Source: Pontederia crassipes (Eukaryota; Streptophyta; Magnoliopsida; Commelinales; Pontederiaceae). Taken from it: 64,000 bases of DNA. Below the pieces are notes generated by a model that saw only the letters and a program-made list of their open reading frames with translations, did no database searches and was not told where the DNA came from. The stretch lies in contig CM060188.1 in the NCBI GenBank assembly GCA_030549335.1, positions 44,729,696 to 44,793,695 of the forward strand, in the 5' to 3' direction. The position numbers were made by a program, and so were the translations under genes. Below are positions 11,032-22,300 of this stretch, piece by piece (positions within the stretch are counted from its first letter, which is position 1; each line of letters starts with the position of its first letter).

Positions 11032-11305
11032 TGTGGTCTATGTTCAGAAGCAGAGGATGATACAGATAATCTATTCTTCGGCTGCTAAGTTTCGTGCAAA
11101 GTGTAGAGACTGGTTCGTGTTGATTGGATATATTGTCAATTTGACTGATTTTTTGAGCTCCTTCAGCTGTGGTCTATGTTCAGAAGCAGAGGATGATACA
11201 GAATCTATTCTTCGGCTGCTAAGTTTCGTGCAAAGTGTAGAGACTGGTTCGTGTTGATTGGATATATTGTCAATTTGACTGATTTTTTGAGCTCCTTCAT
11301 CTGTG
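11032..11305 (+). repeat. 136-bp tandem duplication inside LINE ORF2
   Basis: Copy 1 at 11032-11167 and copy 2 starting at 11168 are nearly identical from TGTGGTCTATGTTCAG to GAGCTCCTTCA. Copy 2 lacks two bases in the GATACAGATAATC segment. The duplicated piece includes the CxxC-type zinc-finger segment. The near-identity means the duplication is recent relative to the decay of the LINE. Confidence 0.9.
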
Positions 11306-11483
11306 GTGGTGCATCTAACTGTATGAACTACCACCCCAAAGGAGACCGATCTTTCTTGTTTGCTGTTCAGTGAGCGATTTGGCTGCAGCAGAATGAGGTG
11401 ATTTTCAGTGTGCCTCGTTATTATGTAGCGAACATTATGGTTCATGCACATGCCTTATCTGCATAGTGGCCTAAGCAGGAGCT

Positions 11484-11987
11484 TTTTTTTTTTTGAGAGG
11501 AATAAGGATGTCTACCAATTGTGTAGGCATCCAGCTTTATTAAGGAGAGTTTATACTGTTACATCCAAAAATATATATATTCACAAGTCATCAGCCCACA
11601 GCTTAGCCAGTTTTACAGCATGGGTCATGATGTTTTCCAAATACCAACGCTCCCTTCGAAAAGAGAAGCATTTCTTTGGTGCCAGATCTACCATAGAACA
11701 GCAAGAGCTAACCCCCATTGATGTTGTGTGCCATATATTCTTGTGCTCTGTTGTCTCCCTCCAAATCGAAATGACCGCCAGAATGAGAAGTGACATCATG
11801 ACATCTAACCATTGACATCCTGAATCCAAACTTCCTTGGCAACCACACAACCAAAGAAGAAATGATTGATGTCCTCAGTCTCATCCACGCAAAAGCTGCA
11901 TAAAACATCAGCACATCAGCAGAGGTGTATCTTTGCTCTTTAGCCATTTTCAATGTAGACTGCATATCATGACTGGTGTATTGTTCT
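11484..11987 (-). mobile_element. Inverted 5'-truncated LINE fragment
   Basis: The plus strand begins with a T-run (11483-11494) then GAGAGGAATAAGGATG, which is a poly(A) tail on the minus strand. Minus-strand frames at 11581-11965 read as an ORF2 C-terminus: CVDETED-like start, HFFFGC-like core, ISIWRETTEHKN and ENIMTHAVKLAKLWADDL. Flanks CAGGAGCT (11476-11483) and CAGGAGTT (11988-11995) are a candidate 8-bp target duplication with one mismatch. It lies in the 3' end of the plus-strand LINE. Confidence 0.65.
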
Positions 11988-12589
11988 CAGGAGTTGAGCA
12001 GGGTATTGGATGATTAATGACGTGGTTAAACAAACTAGTAACCATTGTAATCGGGATAATCTTTCTGAGAACCTAAACCGTTAGCAAACCCTAAAAAAAT
12101 ATTATACCATTAGAATATCATGACATGTTGATTGATGCATGCTTGATGCCTCTTGTTGGTATCATAAGTAGTCTTTTCATCTTGCAGCTTACTCTTGAAT
12201 CCATGCCACATGTTCCTGCACAATCACTGCCATCTTGACAAGCCAAGACTGAAGAAGCTCGAATTGAACTTAAAAATGATATGGATATTGAGTTTCCAGG
12301 TGTACCGAGTACAACTCTGTTCTCTCTCTCCCTCCCTCCCTCCCTCTCTTACAGACACAAGCGCACAGTGTGCAATTGCACATCTAGTGGACATTTCAGT
12401 TTTCTGCATGGCATGCGTGGGTATCATCTTTATATATCTCTCATCATCCCATGTCTTTTTAACACAAACATATCATATATTTATCTGACGAGTCGTCTTC
12501 CGTAATTTGCAGTTCTTGAGGAACCGCTGCCCGCTAAGACTCAAACATCAGCTACAACTGACGCACAATGCCTTATTCTATGTGATTAA

Positions 12590-14096
12590 TAGAGGCCGTT
12601 TTCCAATCATATTGTTTCATTTTTCAGGTGGTGCACAATATTTATGCTTCAAGAAAATATGGACAGGGGATTGTAAATTCTTTGTTCCCTCTCTTGCTGA
12701 TTTTTGATAGCTCCTAATTATACAATTTATGGCTGCAAGCCCTCCTTGTGGACCAAATGGATTTTGGTTGATTTTTTATTTTTTTGATATATATCTATTA
12801 CGTGAATCGCCAAAAAAGTTCTAGTAATGTTCGAAAGAGGCTCCTCCCAAAGTTGGTTACGAAAGGATTGACGACCGAGTTTCCTCAAGACACTTTGTCG
12901 CCTGATTTGATAGGTGGCTTGATGTTTGTTGACATTACTTCTACTCTTTTTTTTTATTTATTTATCGTAGTGTTAGAATATTAGTCAGAGATGAGAGATA
13001 GAAATCAAATAGAACTTGAAAATGCAATAATGTTATGGTTGGTGATATATAGTTGTGCAAATGTTTATTGTTTAGTAATCTCTTCTAATTTAGTTCGAGT
13101 TTACGATAAATTTAGATAGAGAGTGTTAAAATTATCAAAACCATTTGGAGTTCGACGTCGACCTTTCGATATCGTAAAGAAACGGATGAGATCATGGTGG
13201 GCGTCATTTTATTTATAAACGTCAATGGGCGCAAATAGTGCCCAAAAAGTGGGTAAGAGCGACCATTGGAAACTATACGTATCAGCAAAAGGATTCCAAA
13301 AGGGAACTTAGCGGACTCTGTACGCCAATATTAAATATTCATATGAGGTTCCATATAACGTGCATAGCCATGGACGCATCGCAACTTTATTCTTCTGGTG
13401 AAAGAATACATAGCAATCAATTATATTGGAAAATGTATCACAATATCATGAGTCGGGAGCTGAAAAAAAGAACACTGAATTTCCATGATTAAGAAGAAAA
13501 AAATTTCTCCCGGCCACATTAATCCAATGAGGATTCCAAATAAATCCTTGGAGATTAAACTTAATGCAAAGTTTACTAGCCAGAACTTGAGCCTGCTTCC
13601 AATAGGTTCTGCCAAACTAGCAGAACCTTACACCTAGAACAACTAGTTAGTTCAAATCTCATAACTTGACGACTTAGTTCTATCATGTTTTTTTATTTCC
13701 CTTTTCACTTCTATTTTCTATTATCCTTACTTGGATAATATGTTTGCTTATAATCTAAAGGAAAATCCAAGTCCTAATACAAAAAAAAAAAAGAAAAGAT
13801 AAATTTATAAATATGGAGCATATAACTTTCACCATTAAAATTTGGACTGATAAACCTAGTTAAGAAGTGTGCCATTGCACCATGTTCTTGTTCCATTGAT
13901 TAATTGGCATATTACAAAAATAATTAATTTCAAAGATAGAGTATAATAATATTTTATGACTAATAAATGCATTAGTTTTGATATTTGGTTTTATTTTATT
14001 CAAACACCTATTAGAATCTAACTTTTTGTTCTCATTCTAATTCCACGTCTTTCAACCATCCATAAAACCTAGGATAAATCACAATAAAAACCTACC
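12590..14096. other. Intergenic DNA downstream of VPS20 remnant
   Basis: 12590 to about 12750 may be decayed VPS20 3' UTR. Beyond that there is no recognisable coding sequence. A perfect 9-bp hairpin (AGGTTCTGC, 7-base loop, GCAGAACCT) occurs at 13604-13628. A minus-strand reading at 13500-13615 (FNLQGFIWNPHWINV-like) looks protein-like, but I cannot assign it. Confidence 0.4.
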
Positions 14097-14105
14097 TTCT
14101 ATTTG

Positions 14106-14794
14106 GGGTAAATTACGCGATGACTCTCCCAACTTTGAGTCATTTTTAAATTGGTCTCCCAATTTTAATTTGTCACTAGAACGTCCGCCAACTTTAATTT
14201 TCTTGAACGATGAGTCTTCTTGATCGGTGATAGTGGGTTTCTCGGTTGTCTCGCTTACGTGGCCGTCACGAGAAATTTTCTCTCACATCCACATCATGTA
14301 AAAAATAATAAAATAATATTAATATATAATATAATAATATAACAAAAGCAATCGCCGACGTCTAGGGGCCGATGCTCCCTTTCTCTCTCACGCCCCGCGC
14401 GCTCGCTGGCACGAGCGAGAGAGAAGAAGGGGGGCGATGGCCCCTCTCCCTCTATCTCTGCGCTCTCGCCGGCAGCGCGCACGGGAGAGAGGAACACCCC
14501 CTCTAGTCGAGCTCCGACCAAAGGGAGGCATCCCTCCTTCGGCACCGACGATTTTGACCTAGCGATTTTTTATTTTTAATATTATTTTATTATTTTTTAC
14601 ATAACGTGAATGTGAGAGAAAACTTCATGTGACGGCCACATAAGCGAGACAATCGGAAAATCCACTATCACCGATTAAGATGATTAATCGTGCAAGAAAA
14701 TTAAAGTTGGTGAACGTTCTAGTTACAAATTTTTTAAGTTGGAGGACCGATTTGAAAACGACTCAAAATTAGGGACTACTCGTGTAATTGACCC
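14106..14794. mobile_element. Mutator-like element (MULE/foldback) with 9-bp target duplication
   Basis: TTCTATTTG occurs at 14097-14105 and exactly at 14795-14803, flanking a 689-bp element whose ends are inverted repeats. The left end is GGGTAAATTACGCGATGACT; the right end, read in reverse, is GGGTCAATTACACGAGTAGT. The TIRs stay alignable for roughly 200 bp, through GGTGATAGTGG and GTGGCCGTCAC, to AAAAATAATAAAATAATATT. Long TIRs with a 9-bp duplication are characteristic of the Mutator superfamily. The interior (about 14345-14560) is abruptly GC-rich and encodes no transposase, so the element is non-autonomous. The interior may be captured host DNA (Pack-MULE type), which is inference from composition only. 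Confidence 0.88.
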
Positions 14795-14803
14795 TTCTAT
14801 TTG

Positions 14804-16815
14804 TCACTCATATTATTGTTGTACAAAGGCAGACGCATAAAATACTTCTTCCAAGAGTGATTTAGACCTTATTTCAGCAACCCAAATTTTAAATTAGGGA
14901 TATTATCAACATTTGGTCCAAAATCCCTCGTCACCTCTACCTTATATAAGTCAAACTCCTCTGCTAATCTCGTTTTTTCTAAAGTGACGGTTGCTAGGGT
15001 TTGAAGAGGAGAATCAAGAGGAAGAAAAAGAAGAAAACAAGCCATCGTAGATTCAACCCTTCTATCACTTCTCAATGATTTTCCTGTAATGCATTAAGAG
15101 AAATAAGAAAACCCAATTCCTATTAGGGAATTTGATTGAGAGATTGCACATGCTTTCTCATGTTATAGATATGAGGCTTGGAAGCCTTTTAGGTAATCAC
15201 TATGTTGTATAGAGTTCATAGATTGTAGCGCTTAGATCTAAATGTTCTCGAATGTGTTTAAAGGAATCATGACACATGCATTTTATTACATATTTTATGT
15301 ATGTCATTTATAATATTTTTCGTAGCTTTACAATTGCATGTATTTATTTTCTTGTTTATTTTCTAAAATTCATTTGAGTATGAAGCTACTCACTTTTGGT
15401 TTAATTTATTTTTAAGATCATTATTTTATAGGTATGGGATGCTTAGAATACAAGAACATGGCAAACGAAGGAGGAAGATGGTAATCGCCTTAACTATAGA
15501 AGAATCCGGAATGTGTTTGATTCATACCTAGAGATCGGGGCCCAGTTTGCTTATTAGAGACATTATTATCAAACGGGAGGACATTTTTGACATGTTTGAC
15601 ACAAAATTTGCCTATTAAGATGGTGGAAACCCTAGGTGGATGGTCTCCTCCATAAATAGACGTGATTAGAGGCCCCGAAGCTTTGCGCAACTGTGTGCCT
15701 TGGCATCGAAAGAAGTGAAAAAACTTGGCTGTACTGTTGTTGTTGTTCTGAATTTTGAAGGAGTTTTGAGGTTTTTTGACAACTTTGAGATTGCCAGATG
15801 ACAGAGGTATCATCGAAATCCTTGAAGCATAATATGTACTTTCATGATGATTGTCAAGTTTATCTTTCTTGAATTGATGTCAAAACAATTTTGTTTGGAG
15901 TAGTTTAATTATTAGGGGAAAACTAACATGAATCCCATTTCTCTCTACTAGATTTGATTTCAAAATTTTGTTAAAATGAATTATTCTTATGCTTAACGTT
16001 AGAATCTTGTATATTAATCTACATGTTGTGTTATTTTGCAAATTTTTGCATGATTAGTCATTAATTACTTTACAATATTCATAATTTTATGCATTTTTAT
16101 ACATTGTAGGAGCCTGAGCTGGGTAGTTTTGAACCCGGGACGAGTTCCCTAATCCGAACTGAGTATTGCCATCTTATTTATTTATGCATTTGAAAAACTT
16201 GGCTCTGGATTGTCCATAACCCAATCCGAGTTTGTTTAGCCATATTGTCTTTCCCCTATTCGGGCCAGTCGATTTGCCTTCAACTTGAATTTTTTTTAGT
16301 TAGGACTCAACAATTTATGTGAATTGATTGATGATTAATATACTTATACATTTGTGTTATTTGTGGAAATTAATGGCCCTACAAAGTAAAGCATTTTAAA
16401 TTTTATTAGGTTCAAATTGATAGAGTTTTTTTATTATTTTAGCTTAATCTTGTTTATAATAGTTAGGTACTTGAGTTCTATAGTTAAGTGATCCTTTTTG
16501 TACGTAATTAATCTCAATTAAGATTAAATTATACAGATTGAGTTTTCAACATGCTATAATCGTATCTTTGTTGAGATAGTTTTTTTTAAGTTTTTTAGTG
16601 CTAAAACTTTATTTGCTTAGTTACATCTTAACGCATTTTGATAAAGTAAAATTATAGTTGATTAAGCTTTCAACGATTTTAATTTCATTTTTTATTAGAA
16701 TAATTTGATTCTCAATTTTTTGGATCAATATTTATTAGCAACTCTTTTTAACTTTAAGTCTATTTGTGATTTATTGATTAGTTCAGAGATGATGGGAGGA
16801 TAAGAGGTTGGAACC
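14804..16815. other. Intergenic DNA with a possible decayed LTR promoter
   Basis: No gene recognised. CTTATATAAGTC at about 14940-14951, followed by a region ending GCTAGGGTTTGAAGAGG (about 14992-15008), looks like a TATA box with a transcribed leader, as in a retrotransposon LTR or a decayed promoter. No LTR partner, primer site or coding sequence supports it. The open minus-strand frame at 15490-15813 matches nothing I recognise. Confidence 0.35.
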
Positions 16816-16816
16816 A

Positions 16817-16901
<85 letters not shown>
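16817..16901. repeat. (ATT)n microsatellite
   Basis: About 28 uninterrupted ATT units. The long Asn and Tyr runs that can be read from it are artefacts. Confidence 0.95.
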
Positions 16902-19304
16902 TTCTCTCTTGTCAAGCTGTATTTTTTTCTCTTTCTCCATTCTCAATTGGTGAATTGAATTCATATTTTTATTATTTTCATGATAACTATTAGAGTAGAA
17001 GATTATTGAATTCATATTATTGATTTCTATCTTGTCAATCTTCCATAATTATGCCATATCCACATTGGATAATATTCAAGTCACTAGGAAGACTAATGGA
17101 TTCAAATTCCCATATTAGATTATTATGTAGAAGATTGATTATTATTGATTGCTGGAGATGGATCTCTTCTGTGAACTTCTACTTGGATCGAGGGTAATTG
17201 TTATTTTTGATTTAATTTTGATTCCATTAGTTTGGTATTGTTTCTTATGCACGGTTCATATATTGATTGATATTTTCGCTTTCTTGATTCATTTTTTTGA
17301 GTAAAATTACTTGAGTTCTCCGCTTCCACTTGATCGTTAGGACAAGCTCCCTAATGAGGATCTTTTTAATTATTAGTCTCTAGTCTTTATGGGTTCGACA
17401 TTCTTATTCTTTATTATTTGATACAATCTAATATACTTGCTAGCATCGTTGCACATAAATTGCATGCATCAAAATCCTAAATATGTTAATGCCATGATTA
17501 ATATACTTCAAATCTTGTTAATATGATCTCGTTATGTCTATAAATCATTACTTGTAATTAATCTCCTTCGTGTTCTGAATTTTTTATATAGAGGTCTAAA
17601 AAATTTGGGATTTCGCACTAGAAAAAATGACTTTGTGCTCCCGTTGATAGAAAGAGCAGCAAAATGAATGAAAATAGCTATTTATAACACTTGTGAAATC
17701 AAGTTTCATTACCACGATAGGACTGTTTCACGGCCATGATGCCCATGTCACGATCGTGACCAAATGATGGAACATCAATAAAAAAAATGTCACTAGCACA
17801 CCCATGGAAGGAGATTTCATGGCCATGACAAGCACAATCACGAGAGTAAAAGTGATTTCACGATCTTAACTATTAGAAATGAACACATATGTTAGTTTAA
17901 ACTTATTTTCTAAAGTATAATTATACTAATGATTGTTTATTGTATTAGTACACCCAGATGCTATGCATACTCAAATGTTAAAATTTGAAGAATTAGAGTT
18001 GTAAATGATTTCTATCATCCGTCAAAGTTAAAATTGGGAAATAAAAAATTTTACATCTTACTTATATGTATTTTTCAAGAATATATCCAAAATGATATAT
18101 GCATTCCCAAGATGCTCACGGACAATGAAATATAAAGTCCCCTAAGCCTAACTAGCTTATATGAAAATAGTAATTTAGTTATTCAACTAAGTTAAAATTC
18201 AAGATGTCATAAGATAAAGTATAATCAAAGTGAAGTAATAACTTCTAAGTGTCTTATGCCAAAAGAAAGAAAGAAGGAATGACAAAGAAAGTAATGTACA
18301 AATGATTATCAAATAATCCTGAGATGTAAAGAAGGAGCCAAGGATGATAAGTATAATGTTACCTTTGTATTCTTACGTATGATGCATTGATGCAATTTCA
18401 TGTTACTTAATGGATGAGATATGATATGATATGTTATATTTGACATGTAGAAGCTAATATGGTAGATCATGCATTTTCTTTTCTTATATGATGATGCATA
18501 AATATGTCATGTACTATTCTATTTTAGAATCACATACTCTAATTAAAATGTTTTGTACCCTCAATGCATGCAAATAATTCAGAATGAATAGCGATGACGA
18601 TTCAGCTCTTTCAAGAAGCTGCGCATGTCATTTGAATGAATAAAGTCATAATGTATTAGTTTCATTGAGTCTATTAGATTATTAATGTCAAAGACCATTC
18701 ATGAACTTTTGTAGAATCTTTATGTGGTATCATGTTATTTCTTGTTAAATCGTTTGCTAGTCATGACGATAATTTGAATTCATTAAGTCAAAGAAATGTT
18801 AAGCTATGTCACTTATTATGTCACATTATATTATGTGCTCATATAATCACAAACTAGAGTTTTTAGGGTGAATTTTTGGAACGCATGCATATTAATACTA
18901 TTCTCTCCATACATCACGAAGCAATCTTAACACAGTATCATCAATAATAGTAAAGGTTAATTAACTATTAGAAAATAACTCCACGATCATTTAGTTAATA
19001 AACTTAAAATTACATCAGTGCAACAAACCTCCATACATATCTAAAATGAATAATAATATAAAAGAATGAGAGTAACCAAAGAAAAACAACTTGGTGCCTC
19101 CCCCTTCTCACTAATGACTCTTCAAATAACACCCCCAACTAAAATCCATGCAATGATGGATCATCTCATGGCATGCATGGAGATCAATATGTGCTCATGA
19201 TGATGATACTTTAATTACGTCTTAGATCTGATCATGTTCTTGTTTTAATCTTCTCGCTAATTACTATATATATATACATAATACATATGTATAATATATT
19301 AATC
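16902..19304. other. AT-rich intergenic DNA, possible retroelement debris
   Basis: No coding region seen. TTTATGGGTTCGACATTC near 17387-17404, with ATATACTTGCTAGCATCG at about 17431-17448, resembles the 3' edge of some gypsy LTRs. A cluster of CACGATCGTGAC-like palindromes lies at 17700-17870. Neither has a partner in the window. 19040-19360 lies just downstream of the minus-strand DUF761 gene and probably includes its 3' UTR. Confidence 0.35.
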
Positions 19305-19360
19305 TTATATGACATGTGAAATTAATGTGATCAGTGCCATGCATGCATGAGATGCAAACC

Positions 19361-20032
19361 CTAAAACGCCCTGTGGTACAGCCCATGAATCTTCTTCCAT
19401 GACTCCTCCCTCTGCATCTTGAGCTGCTTGTAGAAGTTGCCGATGAAGGTCTCCGACTTGGCGAAAAGCTCCTGTTTGGTCAGAACACGTGCAGCCTCCT
19501 CCCACCTTTCTTCCTCGTAATCACCATCTGATTCCTTGGCAGTGGTGCAGCCGCCGTAGGTGGTCTCCACCTCCGGTCCTCCGATGAAGAACAGGCTCGG
19601 CCTTGATGGCTGGCGCTTCAGCTTAGTCTGCATCTTTGCAGTCGTCTTTGCAGTCGCCACCTTTTTCTCCGCCGGGAGCAGCTTCTGCTCCGCCGGCGCC
19701 GGCTTCGCCAAGCTTTGAAGTATCTTAATCTGATTGTCGCGGTGGTGGTGGTGTCTCTGTTCAGGATATTTCGCTTCGATGTTCGGCGCACCGCAAAGGC
19801 CAAACGCCACGTCTCCGACAATAGCCGCCGGCGTGGCAAAGGAAGCGACGAGCTGCTTCTTCTCCTCTCGAGGAGGAGCGCAGGAGAGGAAACCTGCCTC
19901 GACGCCCAGTGCGACGATGAGCAGGTTCAGGAGAAGGTAGAGGTAGGAGGACCTCAAGGATGAGGAGACGAAAGGTATGAGGAGGAGGAAGATGAGGAGG
20001 AAGGTGAACTTTGCTATCTGAAGCTTCTCCAT
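19361..20032 (-). CDS. DUF4408/DUF761 (cotton-fibre-expressed-type) membrane protein
   Basis: Single-exon, intact 223-residue protein, the only complete host gene seen. The N-terminus (MEKLQIAKFTFLLIFLLLIP) gives two hydrophobic segments at about residues 8-24 and 31-49, with SSYLYLLLNLLIVALGVEAG typical of DUF4408. A long polar middle includes HHHH at 94-97 and Lys/Ala-rich stretches. Residues 187-213 (QELFAKSETFIGNFYKQLKM then QREESWK) are the DUF761 signature. These plant-specific proteins have no established biochemical activity; a membrane location is inferred. The frame extends upstream to 20203 (280 residues). I prefer the Met at 20032 because it has a strong context (GCGATGG), begins the DUF4408 homology, and leaves a plausible leader after the TATA box at 20147-20155. 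High GC against AT-rich flanks fits a monocot-style GC-rich gene. Confidence 0.85.
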   Translation of the reverse strand: MEKLQIAKFTFLLIFLLLIPFVSSSLRSSYLYLLLNLLIVALGVEAGFLSCAPPREEKKQLVASFATPAAIVGDVAFGLCGAPNIEAKYPEQRHHHHRDNQIKILQSLAKPAPAEQKLLPAEKKVATAKTTAKMQTKLKRQPSRPSLFFIGGPEVETTYGGCTTAKESDGDYEEERWEEAARVLTKQELFAKSETFIGNFYKQLKMQREESWKKIHGLYHRAF

Positions 20033-20146
20033 CGCAGCTGCTCCGTCCTCGAGCTTGCAGTAATTGCAGGAGCCTAGCGACCGATTTAGTACTACTGCTG
20101 CGTGTGATAGTCGTAGTAGTAGAAGCGTGGTAGGGGTCTGAGCGAG

Positions 20147-20155
20147 CATAAATAG
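20147..20155 (-). promoter_or_regulatory. TATA box of the DUF4408/DUF761 gene
   Basis: CTATTTATG on the minus strand lies about 115 bases upstream of the chosen ATG. Transcription starting about 30 bases downstream would give a leader near 85 nt. Upstream, GCATGCATGCATGC repeats (about 20274-20288) resemble RY elements, but their role is unknown. Confidence 0.5.
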
Positions 20156-20203
20156 AATTGCTGTGAGAGAGAAGGAATTTAAAAGGAGCGAATGACGTAA
20201 CAC

Positions 20204-22244
20204 CGGCTGCTGTCGAAGAAAAATGCAGGTGGACCGGATTTCAAGATAAGATCTTGGTGTCTCATAGGATTACATGCATGCATGCATTTTTGGGAGAATT
20301 CTTTTGTCAGTAAATTGTTTAGCTAATTAGCCGATGAGGAAAAGAAATGGATGTGAATGCATTGGGGTTTCTTTTTTCTTGCATGGATGATTCAGAGAAG
20401 TAGAACGATAAGGTCGGTGAGAATATTCCAAGCAACTTTTTTGTTCTTCCTTTTCCAGTGACTCGCGACCAGAAAACAATAACACACTGAGATTGCATCA
20501 TGCGTGGTTCTTAGTAGTTAAATTGGCTTTCAAATTTGAAGATCTTATTTAATTTGTTGACTCCGGTCATGTCGAGGAGATTACGACGATGATGAATTGA
20601 TGGGGAATCTTGTCACCTTTTTTTTTTATCTTTGGGCTCCCCACTTACTTCATCAGGATTTTATAGTGGGAACGTGGGCACATCCTGATCAGAGGACAAT
20701 ATTTTCCAACCCTGTAGTTATCATTTAACTACGTGCATATCATCCATGCACTAAAATTAAATTGCTGTTAATCCTTGTGGATTTTGTCTCGATTCCTAAC
20801 TTTCTATGGCTGCTCCAGAAAATGCTTAGGATATTCTGCTGTCATGCTGATCAAGATGGAATAAATAAGACGAGATGGCACATGAATTCAACTTTCCTGT
20901 AAATTCAATTAATCCTCCAGACACTGTGAATATTTGGTGGTTTCAGCATCGTGTCCATATTATTATACCCATATGTCTAGTTGTGATCTTTATGTGCCTG
21001 GTCCGGAAACGTTCAGCTTGCAAGCCATGCATGCATGCTGGAAAATGCATGGCGTACATGCCAAGGTTATGTAGCAGTACACGACTGACTTGATCTCTCT
21101 TGCTTTTTTGACTGCATCAGAATTGGCAGGCGAGGGATGTGCTTCAATAACTTTGCGTACTCAAGAAGAACAGCAATCGGTATATGCGTCAAGGCAGATA
21201 TATAAAATGTAGCCGAGCAGATGAATTTAATCAGAAGATACAAAAATGTTTCCAATATTCAATCAGAACATATGATGTAATTTATTGTTATTCTAAGTTA
21301 AATAAAATCTTTGGACTCATTTGTCTTTCTGCTCTAATTCATGAATGGGACAGTCTGCATTCATGTCATTTCAAAAGAATCAGGACAAGAGATCAACGTC
21401 TAGCAAATCATATCATAAGACTTGCAATATAATAATTTTACGCATTCATGAGTATCGAGTATATAATTGAAACCTAAGCATGTGGATCCATTAGCTTGGG
21501 ACAACTAATTAAATTGCTTTCTATTCTTGGATGGAGCAGTGAGAAATTTGTATGCATGAACTGAGATATTTACCTCAGCCATATAAGAGGCCGGATTCTC
21601 AGGAGATTGCATCGGCTGGATACTTTTTTCGACAACCCATGTTACTTCATCTTGTCTTGTTGTTGAGACGTTCCTCTTATGTTCTTTCTTATCCTCAATG
21701 GATAAAAGATAGCAAGAAAATTTTGATCCCTTTTCTATATACGATGTGAACACTTGCATATGCCCAGAAATAACAAGTTACTTTACTGCAGCATATTGCA
21801 TGTTTAATCATCTTCTGCGCAGCTAGCTAGACAGCACTGCTGTCAATCGATCTTATCCAGTGAACTTGACCTCATCAATTGGACCTATTGCCACTTTGTT
21901 TTCTGCATCTTTTCAACCACTACGCAGTGAATTTAACTGATGTGCAACGCCTGATTATGGAAGTATCGGACTTCATTATGATCCGATCAAAAGAGATATA
22001 TAGATGGAGAAAGGGATGCCAAAAGCATGGCCAGCTGTACACGATTATGGACTTCATCTTTTCCTCCGATTCATCTGGAAAATTTTGACATGTATAACTA
22101 TTTTATCCTATCAGCAAATGGTTGAGAATCAGTTCTTAATGACCTGTCACCAATTACTCAATGCATATATGATCATCGTTAACTGATCACTCAGAAACAG
22201 TTGCATATCATCAAGTATCATGACACTTTAAAATTGTTCTTTCA
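20204..22244. other. Intergenic DNA upstream of the DUF761 gene
   Basis: Contains the probable promoter region (first few hundred bases) and repeated TGCATGCA palindromes. Open frames are short, overlap on both strands and show no recognisable domain. No element boundary found. Confidence 0.45.
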
Positions 22245-22300
22245 AATATATTATATATATATATATATATGTGGAGAGATAGAGAGAGAGAGAGAGATAG
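22245..22300. repeat. (AT)n followed by (GA)n microsatellites
   Basis: Compound simple repeat: AT run to about 22270, then GA run at about 22273-22300. Confidence 0.9.

Larger units (their letters stand above)
8531..11475 (+). mobile_element. L1-type LINE, ORF2 remnant, in VPS20 intron
   Basis: ORF2 landmarks appear in order on the plus strand. The linker before the RT is LEIQWRQRSRQV, GDANTNFFQLCINGRRRANK and IDSVRYGGVEF (8600-8790). RT blocks follow: LENRLRAVTDEL, PERLILDNFIMASEIISWWR and NGKAHKGLLWNIYFAKA (8950-9130). WIAWIKRCVSKS at about 9192-9227 continues after the nested insertion at 9640. The catalytic YADD box is degraded to HMDD (about 9856-9867), and LSIFYLGL with ME.KLEGWQSRTLSL at 10040-10160 marks the thumb. 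IKIFIWLLRRK and CGLCSEAEDDTDNLFF (10965-11080) mark the C-terminal zinc finger. Many stops and frameshifts; no ORF1. It is 5'-truncated, disrupted by two other LINEs and by a 136-bp tandem duplication. Confidence 0.85.
6776..12589 (+). pseudogene. VPS20: VPS20 (ESCRT-III, CHMP6-type) pseudogene, N-terminal exon missing
   Basis: VPS20 is a myristoylated ESCRT-III subunit that links ESCRT-II to SNF7 in multivesicular-body sorting. Exon A (6776-6955): IEKVIEAMKQARRDLIKE, RKDRALLALKKK, LLLNVD then a TGA stop (6950-6952), donor GTATGT. Exon B (7071 to about 7223): LTDIELASKQK, one missing base in the A run, then LESLKTDNNAIKDIQSQF and SLEDVRKLVDNT, and a second frameshift. Exon C (about 8019-8101): EMNLILGANLST, an in-frame TAG with a one-base loss, then EEVEVEFANLE. 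Exon D (12188-12299): LTLESMPHVPAQS, TGA at 12236-12238, then EFP. Exon E (12513-12589): (V)LEEPLPAKTQTSATTDA, ending at TAA. Splice phases agree, including the codon split between D and E. The first exon, with the myristoylation site, is absent and a gypsy relic sits there. The C-D intron (about 4.1 kb) holds nested LINEs. Dead gene; presumably another copy works elsewhere. Confidence 0.88.

Noticed and set aside
13604..13628. Perfect 9-bp hairpin as terminator or small RNA
   Set aside because: A 9-bp stem occurs by chance in plant DNA of this length; no promoter or tail supports a transcript.
14294..14545. 83-residue open frame in the Mutator-like element
   Set aside because: Short, Arg/Glu-rich by composition, and runs into the TIR; reported only as a possible captured fragment.
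16725..17015. Poly-Asn and poly-Tyr open frames
   Set aside because: Produced by translating the (ATT)n microsatellite; no flanking coding signal.
19361..20203. 280-residue version of the DUF4408/DUF761 protein
   Set aside because: The extra 57 residues have no domain, overlap the TATA box and probable leader, and the downstream Met has a much better start context.
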